A stretch of 64,000 bases of DNA from Endozoicomonas gorgoniicola. Its GTDB lineage: Bacteria > Pseudomonadota > Gammaproteobacteria > Pseudomonadales > Endozoicomonadaceae. The stretch is from positions 5,976,001 to 6,040,000 of the forward strand of contig NZ_JAPFCC010000001.1 in the NCBI RefSeq assembly GCF_025562715.2. Reading direction: 5' to 3'. The translations under genes and the position numbers were made by a program. This document shows positions 53,872 to 62,600 of the stretch, in pieces (the first letter of the stretch is position 1; each line of letters starts with the position of its first letter). The notes under the pieces are model-generated. The model did not search any database. It was not told where the DNA came from and saw only the letters and a list, made by a program, of their open reading frames with translations.

Positions 53872-54897
53872 ATGAAAACACTGGCCAAACTGAAAGGCGA
53901 AAAAGGAATCTGGCAGGCAGAAAAGCCAAAGCCGGAACCCGGTTATAACGATGTACTGATTAAAATCCGCAAAACGGCCATCTGTGGCACTGACATGCAC
54001 ATCTACCACTGGGATGAATGGTCCCAGAACACTATCCCCATGGGGATGCATGTTGGTCACGAGTTTGTCGGCGAAATCGTGGAAATGGGTGAAGGTGTCC
54101 GAGGCTTTGAAATTGGCCAGCGTGTGTCCGGTGAAGGCCATATCACCTGTGGTCACTGCCGCAATTGCCGTGCCGGTCGTCGCCATCTGTGTAATTTCAC
54201 GGTGGGGGTTGGGGTCAACCGTGACGGTGCTTTTGCTGAATACCTTTGTATTCCTGCTTCCAATGCTTTTCCGATTCCTGATGATATCAACGATGACCTG
54301 GCGTCTATTTTTGACCCGTTTGGCAACGCGGTTCACACCGCCCTGTCTTTTGATCTGGTCGGTGAAGACGTACTGATTACCGGTGCGGGGCCAATTGGCA
54401 TCATGGCTGTGGCCATTTGTAAGCATGTCGGGGCTCGCAATGTTGTGATCACCGATGTGAACGACTACCGTCTGGATCTGGCACGCCAAATGGGCGCAAC
54501 CCGTGCAGTCAATGTTGCTCAGGAAGACCTGAAGGCAGTGATGCAGGATCTGGGCATGGTAGAAGGCTTTGACGTAGGTCTGGAGATGTCAGGCAACGGT
54601 CGTGCATTCCAGCAAATGCTTGAATGCATGAACTACGGTGGCAAGGTTTCTCTGCTGGGTATTCCTTCCAGTGATACCACGATTGACTGGAATAAGGTGA
54701 TCTTTAAGGGGTTGATCATCAAGGGTATCTACGGTCGTGAAATGTACGAGACCTGGTACAAAATGACCAGTATGTTGCAATCAGGTCTGGATATCTCTCC
54801 AGTCATCACCCATCGTTTGAGTGTGAATGAGTTTGAGAAAGGTTTTGAAATCATGGGTTCCGGACAGTCCGGCAAAGTGATTCTTGACTGGAACTGA
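53872..54897 (+). CDS. tdh: L-threonine 3-dehydrogenase
   Basis: This 341-residue zinc-dependent medium-chain dehydrogenase has catalytic zinc ligands in CGTDMHIYHWDEW and GHEFVGE, and structural-zinc cysteines in CGHCRNCRAGRRHLC. The Rossmann motif is ITGAGPIGIMAVAICKH, and VGVNRDGAFAEY is family-specific. It oxidises threonine to 2-amino-3-oxobutyrate with NAD+, feeding kbl. Confidence 0.97.
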   Translation: MKTLAKLKGEKGIWQAEKPKPEPGYNDVLIKIRKTAICGTDMHIYHWDEWSQNTIPMGMHVGHEFVGEIVEMGEGVRGFEIGQRVSGEGHITCGHCRNCRAGRRHLCNFTVGVGVNRDGAFAEYLCIPASNAFPIPDDINDDLASIFDPFGNAVHTALSFDLVGEDVLITGAGPIGIMAVAICKHVGARNVVITDVNDYRLDLARQMGATRAVNVAQEDLKAVMQDLGMVEGFDVGLEMSGNGRAFQQMLECMNYGGKVSLLGIPSSDTTIDWNKVIFKGLIIKGIYGREMYETWYKMTSMLQSGLDISPVITHRLSVNEFEKGFEIMGSGQSGKVILDWN

Positions 54898-54978
54898 CAC
54901 AGTTCCCTGTCCTGGTTTCTGTTATCGGGCTGTATGGCACAGAGCAACTGGTGAAAGGTGCATTCCTGAAGCTGGTTG

Positions 54979-55851
54979 CTAAAAAATCGTGGTTGAACCT
55001 ATGGCGCCGTCATTTTCTGAAATTTCCAGACGCTTTGATCGTTGAGTTACCAGCATGAGCAGTAACTCAGCGTTGAAGACGCAATTATAAAAGGCCATCG
55101 GTTGCATAGAGTTGGCTATCTGATACCGATCCTTAAGCTTTTTTTCCATAGCGCTGCCCAGTACTTTTACACTTCTTTCTGTCCACCCCATGACGGTCGC
55201 TATTGGCGGTCGAACCTTTTCAAAAACGCTGTCTTCCTGAGTCATCAGAGAAATGGCATTGCCAAGCAGGATCGGGTATTCAGATAACGGGCAGACCAGG
55301 TTAAACGCTGCATCAACAGCCCAGGGTTGATCTATCTGGGCGGGCAGACGGTTGTGCAAAAACGTTCCTACCCTCCTGAGGGGGACTTTGATATCTTCGT
55401 CTTGCGCTGGCACTTCGCCAACCACGGCAAACTGGTGCAGCACCTTTGTCAGGTGCCGTTTGTAATGATGGTCGACAACCAGTGCGTGACTGACCTGGTC
55501 GAGAGTGCTACGACCTTTCCTCAGTGCTAAATATATGACCATAGCCGTACACTCAGCAGGGTTGGCATACAAACCCTTAAAGTTTTTCGTGTAACACTGG
55601 TTGAATAAATAGCGCCCTGTCTCATACTCATTATAATTCTGCTCTTTACAGAATTGGCGAAATGCAAACAGATGATCCGCAGCAGCTTTTGAGCCTACGT
55701 ATGCTTCATGCGCCTTTAAAACCTGTGACGGCTCCTTACTTAAGAAATCAGCATCTGCGTAGACATTAAACGAACTTTGCATATTACCGAAGGCACGTAG
55801 CCTCAATTGAATTTCGGTATTAACTGTTTTTGCAATGTACTCATTATTCAT
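54979..55851 (-). CDS. Protein of unknown function
   Basis: The 290-residue soluble protein matches nothing I recognise. It is mostly helical, without signal peptide or membrane segment. Aromatic-rich stretches (FNQCYTKNFKGLYANPAECTAMVIYLALRKG) and an alternating charged middle (LVVDHHYKRHLTKVLHQFAVVGEV) are the notable parts. Composition is like the neighbours. It is convergent with tdh and has a normal start with its own leader (55852-56049, no other gene visible). The coding evidence is the long open frame and typical codon use. Confidence 0.7.
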   Translation of the reverse strand: MNNEYIAKTVNTEIQLRLRAFGNMQSSFNVYADADFLSKEPSQVLKAHEAYVGSKAAADHLFAFRQFCKEQNYNEYETGRYLFNQCYTKNFKGLYANPAECTAMVIYLALRKGRSTLDQVSHALVVDHHYKRHLTKVLHQFAVVGEVPAQDEDIKVPLRRVGTFLHNRLPAQIDQPWAVDAAFNLVCPLSEYPILLGNAISLMTQEDSVFEKVRPPIATVMGWTERSVKVLGSAMEKKLKDRYQIANSMQPMAFYNCVFNAELLLMLVTQRSKRLEISENDGAIGSTTIF

Positions 55852-56049
55852 GGCACCACCTGTTTCACTTACATCAAAAAGTCTTCTTTTTTGGAGGTTG
55901 TCCCCGATTTTTTAACGCAAAGAAGCTGATGATGAACTGTGGAACCTGCCATTCAGAAGGTTTGGATACAGTGTAGTTCAGTTGTGTGGAATGGTGACTC
56001 CGCTGTGATTAAAACCTCAGAGCCACATGCTGACCTGAAACAGAGCCCG

Positions 56050-56619
56050 TTAGCGAATAAACTGCAGGAATTCTTCCCGGCTGGATAGTCTGTCTCGCAT
56101 CAGACCGAGCATCACAGAAGACGTCATGGAGGAATTCTGTTTTTCCACCCCGCGCATCATCATGCACATGTGCTTAGCTTCTATGACAACGCCAACACCT
56201 TTGGCTCCGGTCGCTTCTACAATCGCGTCGGCAATCTGCTTGGTCATATTTTCCTGAATCTGCAGGCGGCGGGCGAACATATCGACAATACGGGCAAACT
56301 TGGACAGACCCAGAACCTTGCCATTGGGAATATAACCAATATGGCACTTGCCAATGAAAGGCAACATGTGGTGTTCGCACAGGGAATACAGCTCGATATC
56401 CTTGATGACCACCATTTCACTGATGTCGGACTCGAAAATGGCACCATTTACAATCTCTTCCAGACTCTGCTGATAACCTCTGGTCAGATACTGCATAGCC
56501 TTTGCAGCCCGAGTAGGGGTGTCTGCAAGACCGTTCCTGTGGATATCTTCCCCCAAGGATTCAATGATCGCACGGTAATGTGCGCTAAGGGCTTCATGTT
56601 TGTTCAGATTATCAGTCAT
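56050..56619 (-). CDS. folE: GTP cyclohydrolase I
   Basis: The 189-residue enzyme starts at the ATG at 56619 (MTDNLNKHEALSAHY); a GTG nine codons upstream is possible. Zinc ligands are in LCEHHMLPFIGKCHIGYIP and KHMCMMMRGV. LADTPTRAAKAMQYLTRGY and LSKFARIVDMFARRLQIQENMT are family motifs. It starts tetrahydrofolate synthesis from GTP. Confidence 0.96.
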   Translation of the reverse strand: MTDNLNKHEALSAHYRAIIESLGEDIHRNGLADTPTRAAKAMQYLTRGYQQSLEEIVNGAIFESDISEMVVIKDIELYSLCEHHMLPFIGKCHIGYIPNGKVLGLSKFARIVDMFARRLQIQENMTKQIADAIVEATGAKGVGVVIEAKHMCMMMRGVEKQNSSMTSSVMLGLMRDRLSSREEFLQFIR

Positions 56620-56694
56620 CTCTTGAGAGTCGCTCAGTGAATACACAAAGAGGCGAATTTTAACACAAACGATTAAAGCATGAATTCTTTTGGC

Positions 56695-59600
56695 TCAGGG
56701 GTTCTGGTGGTTTTGACTTGACCAGTGTTCGTGCCAGAGCTGAAGTGGTTGAAGACGGCTTCTGAGATCGTGGTCTATTTTCAGGTTTTCAAGCTTACCT
56801 CGATGAATTCTCAGCTGTTTTTCCTTTCCCAGTCTCCAGTTTGTAAGCCAGGAGACGGTTTGAAAATAGCCGAGCCATGGGTTGATGTCATGGCGATACA
56901 TCTGAAAGCTCTTTTTCATGCCCTGGCGCTCCTTCTTATGCATCGCTGTCAGGTCGCCGGTTGCCAGAAGCGCCATAAAGCTGCCTTTCATTGTCTCAAT
57001 TTCAGGCACGATCTTTTCCCAAAAATAATCACTTTCGTTGTCGGGCGAACCGGTCAGTACTTCATAAGCCCAGAAATAGTAATGAATCAGTGTCGACCTG
57101 ACCCGATGTACCGCTAAAAGTGCATTTTTTCTGAAATCGTCTTTTGGTTTTAAAAAAAATGGCAGGTTGCAAGTGTATTCATCAAAATAAGTGGCGAGTT
57201 GTGGCATCACCGATAAAACGTGCATCACTCTATCGCTGTAGTCAGCCCGGCTTATGTCGACCGCCAGTATGTTCGTCAGCAAACGATCAGCGTCGCTGGA
57301 ATCAGCATTTTCTGTATCCAGTGCCGCTGGATGTTTCAGCATAAAAGCCCTGATCAGGCGCAAATATTTTTTAATGCTGTCCGATTTTTCGCTGGCGTAT
57401 ATCTGCTGGCGCAACAGGCTGTCATAGTCTTCCAGTCTTTTCTCAATTGATGGTTCCTGCCTCAGTTCATCCAGAGGTTTCAGAAGGATTTCCTCAAAAC
57501 TGTCGGTATGGCTGTTTCCTGAAAACAGAGCTTCTTCAACTTCAGCGCCTTTGTTACGGAAGGAAAAGTGAATGTTATGGGTTTCAGGGGCAATCAAGAG
57601 CCATTTGACAATCTCTGCAGGCCATCCAGCCTGGGGAGTATGCAAAAGGTTAAAGGATTCACTGGTAAAAATTCTGATTAAAATGTCAGCCGCTGAGCGA
57701 ACATTCAGTAATGCGCTTTCCATCACTGCGGGCAGAATATCCACCAGAATATTGCCCGCCTGGATAAAGATTTGTTCGCCTTCTTTTCTGGTAGAGGCTT
57801 GTTCGATAATAAGTTCCGGTATAACTGTTCGACTTTTTTTGAACGATTGTTTGTTGCTGAACTGGTAGCGGTTATTCAGTCTCATTAATATCAGCGCATC
57901 CAGATAACCAGAGTAGGGGAAACCCGCCTCACGCGCTTTCACGAAATGGGCATGAGCTTGAGCCAGCAGTGCTTCTGTGCTCATGGTGAATACAACCGAG
58001 TGTTCTGATTGTATTTCTGGCTTCAGAAGGTTCAGCCCGGCCAGACAGTTAAGCCAGCCCGACATCAATAATGACTCAGGATCAAACTTGCCTTCGTACA
58101 GGCTCAATAAGGCGACTAATTGCTGATAACCAGTTTCTCCTGCATGCTGAATGGCATTAATCAGGTAAACGTCTTGTCCTTTTGCAAAACCTTTCAGGCT
58201 ATCGATATTGAATGCAGCGGGCATATGGTCATAGGGTGCAGTGGTTCTAAGCCCGGCTTTACCAAGCAGGTCGGGGCGTTTATTCCACATTTTGTTCAAG
58301 ATTCTTATGTGAAACAAATCCAGTTTGTCTCTGTGTCTTACAAATGTCTTCAAGAACTGCCTAATTTTTTTTGTATTTTCACCAGCTTGCAGCTGCAGAT
58401 ATAGCTGAGTCAGTACGGCCAGGTATTGTTGCGTTACATCATCGTTAATTTGTAACTCTGGTAACAGTTGTCTTGCTTTTTTCATAAGCGGCGGTTTATT
58501 GCCAAATAGCCCGGCAATTAAACGGTCCTTTCGAGACAAATCCAATGTATTGTAATAGGCGAGAGTTGGCACAGATGCAGAAACGCCGGTGATATAGAGG
58601 ACCAGTTCGGTTATATCTGTCATCAGTCCGTGTTCATCTGGCGTAAGATCATTTACATTCTCTGCCCGTTTTCTCAACTCTTCTGCTTGAGCCTCCACTG
58701 CTCCGGGCTCTGACATCAAATATTGAAACACCTTTAGCTCTGGCGAAAGTCTCTGGTCCTCGGATCCCAGCACTTCTTTCCGACCTGTAGCAATGCAAAG
58801 CATTATTCGCATGGCGCCTTCCGCTCTAATCGCCCGGATAACAGTCTGTTCAGGGGGAGTATCTGTCAGGTGTGGCGAATCGGTAAGTCCTGTGCCAATG
58901 CGGTTGATAATAGAGTCAAGTGCGCCATCAGGGCCTTTATCTGGTAGCTGTTCGAAAAACTCCCTGAGCAGAAGAGAACCTGAGGTGTACTTATCCATAT
59001 TCATATCTATATCCAGATCGGTAAGTTCGCGGTTGTCTGCATTTGAGCCGGGCTCGATATCAATAGAGATTTTCAGTTGAAAACGATCCGGAAGCCGCAC
59101 CAGCCACTTCAAAGCCAGCCCGGCCAGGGTCGCACTACCTACACTGGGCTTCATTAAGAGCTCGACCCCCTGCGAAACTCCTGCCATCGCTGACTGGAAG
59201 CCAGTTAGGATTATTCCTCCGTGATTGCCTGTCATACGATAAGCAAAAAGAAACCTCAGTAGTAACGCATAAGGGAAGTTATGGATTTCGGCACTATTTA
59301 AGAGGCTCGCTATTTTCTGATTATTGGAATGAGCGGCCGGGTTGATGGTCAGTTTGATGACTTTGTCGTCATCGGACATTCTGGCGTCCAGCAAGCATAA
59401 TGCAGCCATGAAATAGTAATAACCGGACTGGAAGATGTTTGTTATTCCTTCCGACTCCTGCTGTAGCTGCGAGTAGAGTTCTGCCAGACCTTCATACTGC
59501 TTGTACGACAGATGGGTATCCTGTATGGATTTAATAGCCTGCACAAGGCTGATATCCAGATGATTAATCAGATTTAAAAATTGCTGGTTTTTGTCTGTTG

Positions 59601-62600
59601 GTGGTGCCAAAGGTTTGATATCTGTTTTTTGTTTGGTTTTTGGGGGCGTTTTTTCTGTGACTTTTGCATTGTCCGGAATGTCTGTTTTATCAAATTTGTT
59701 TATTGCTTCTTCCAGTTCTATCGATTGCTCTATCATTTTCCTCGTTGCTTTGTCGAAGTGTTTCTTTAGCTCTGCCAGCTGTTCCACATTTTCTGATAAT
59801 GCGCCCGAAACCAGAGAACTGGCTCGTGAGAGCAGGAAAGATCGTGCCAGAGTCCAGTCCCGGATCAGGTCGGGCCTGGCTTTTTCGACAGCGTTGGCGC
59901 CTATCTCGTTGAAAAGTGCCATGAAACTATCTTTAACAGCATCCTTGTCGTCGTTTTGTGACAATGCGTGATAGCGTTCCCACAATCCCGTGTGTTCAAA
60001 CTGTATGGCATTACCCTGATGGCCTTTAAGCAGAACTCCGGTAGAAGCCGCTCCTTTCAGCGCTGTCAGGTCGCTCATTGCCAGAACTCCTGGCGCATCA
60101 AGCAAAAGATTGGAATAGCTGCTTTTTTTCTTTGAGGTACTTTTCTTTGAGGTACTACCCAGCTTCAGAGAGGTAAGACTGTGACGCCATAGCTCGGTAT
60201 TGAGCTGTTTTGGTGCAGGTTCCTGATGTTTTCCCAGTAATAGTCTGAGTAAACTGATGGATTGCAACAGCTCCGGGAACGTTGGTCTGACTTCCTTCAG
60301 TTTTTTTGCTTTTTGAGTGTCAGGTTCTCTCAGGGCTTTGAGAATGGCGTATACCTCCCTGCCTCTACCGGAAAGGTCTGATTCTTTATCAATCCCCTGT
60401 TCAATCAGCATAAGGTTTGCCACGTCGTTGTCTTTTAGCAGCCGTTCCAGAAATCCACCATCCACTAATCCCTCAATGGTTATATGGGTAGAGCTTGATT
60501 CTCTTGCAGCCCAGCTGCGCAACAGTCGGTTAACCGATTCTATCTGCGGCCAGCCTGCCGGGTGGTGAAGGTCGAGTTGCAACCCCAGTAGCAGCTGATA
60601 GGCGAGAGGAATGCCGGCCAGTGCGGCAGGTAACAGCAGATTGAAGGCATTGTCATAAATCGCCAGCGTGCTTTTCAGGTCTTTCTCAGAATGCTTCTGG
60701 TTTAAGGTCAGCAATGCCTGAATCAGTTTCGCATAGGGGAAATGGTTTTCCAGTGCGGCTTCTTTTAATGCTCCGCGTTGTTTTTCATTCAGTTCTGTTG
60801 CCAGATTCATCGTGATCTCAGGGCGGCTACCGGTTATATCAACACGGGTTCCTGAACAGATCAGTATTTGAGCGGTTGTTATAAGCCCTGTTTGCAGGCG
60901 CATTCTTGATACGTCGGGTTCTGTCGAAAGAGAGGGTTTCTCAGGGAACTCACATGATGGCGTCTGTGCCGTCAGGGTCAGTGCATCCAGAAACTTTTTA
61001 TCCATATCTTCCAGCCAGAAGGATAGCTCTTCAGACTGCAGTTCAGCGGCTTTTTGATCTATGGCTGGCGGAGTTGGCTGTTGGGCAGCGGTTTTTTTCT
61101 TGTTACTCTTTTTAACGCTTTTGTCGTTTTCAGTAGATGGAAGGTGGGCTGTGGCTTCAGCGTGGATAGTTTGAGGTTGGATAGTTTGAGGTTGGATAGT
61201 TTGAGGTTGGCTGGTCTGAGGCTGTTGTGGCATATCTTCCGGCGGCTGTTCGACGGTTTCGGCATCTGCGGTTGTCGGAGTTGATTGCCGGGCAGTGGTT
61301 TTTTTCTTTTTTTTCTTCTTTTTCTTTTTCGTGCTTTTGTCGGATTCAGTGGAGGGAAGGGCTTCAGCAGTTTCTGCCCGGATCGTTTGAGATTGGACAG
61401 CCGGAGACTGGACAGGAGATGGTAAACTTTCTTCACTCGTGGTCTGGACTTCTGCGTCTTTTGTTGATGGTTCGACCCTGACAGGCGTTGTGCTGTCGAT
61501 GGTAGAGAAACTGGCAGAGTCCTGTTCACTGATGTCTATTTCGGCTCCGGAATCAGAGTCTTCCGGTTTGTTATCAGCCTTGTTCGTTTCGTGAACAGTC
61601 ATTGCGACCACAGAGTTTTCGCTTTCCTCAGGCAAAACCACATCATTATCAGACAATGGTTTAGTAAATGGATGCAGAAATTCCGGTAACTCACTAAAAG
61701 CCAAAGTCTCTCTGGACAGGGTGTTATGAATAATGGTTTCGACCTGTTGGTCTGAGTCGTAGGCAAGCAGTATTTTTAATGCTTTATGGGTACTTTTTTC
61801 CCTGCGCTCTTTATCTCTCCCTGTATAGCTTTGGAGACTTTGTAAGTCCTGCAGCAATCTTTCCACAGTTGCTGTAAGGGTCGGTATAATAAGCCAGGAG
61901 TCTGGCTGGTAGGGCTCTACCCGGTTGAAATCGAAGTGACCCTCAGTGGCGGAAGAGATATCCATAGAAAAGATACGCCAGTCTTCTTTTGTGCTGAAGT
62001 CTCTGCCCTGATAAAGGTAGATAATGATTTTTTCGGTTGTTACCGCTTCTGTATGGTCGTTAATCACTTTAAGACCGAGGTTGGTAGATATGACCAGAGT
62101 GCCGGGCAAATCACTCTTTAGCTGTTGCTCCAGAGGGGCTGAGAACTCTTCAGGCAGTTCTGAGTCATCAATAGCCAGATCGATATCGTTTGTAACAGGC
62201 GTTTTAGTAAAATCACCGGGGGCTATTCTTGATGAAATATGTTTGTGCAGGGATTTCCCTCCATAAACGAGAGCCTTTTTAGTTTTCAGTATCCTGTTAA
62301 CCGTTTCATGTGTTTTTTTAACAACAGGTGCAAGCGTGAGCAGTGCAGGGACGACATAGGCGAAAAGTCTTTCTTCTATTAACAAGGCACCCGTTGAGTA
62401 GTTGGTTAAATAACGGATTAATTCTTGTATTTGCGCACTGATGTCTGATGCCTGTAACTCAGGATAAAGTACTGGAGCATATCTTTGGGCAGAGTCTTTC
62501 CAGAAGAAGATAACAGCCCCAATAGTATTTTTGCTGATAAAGAATTCTGCTCCGTTTGCCCCTTCCGTCTCATCGAATGGATAGCAGACCAGCCCCAGCT

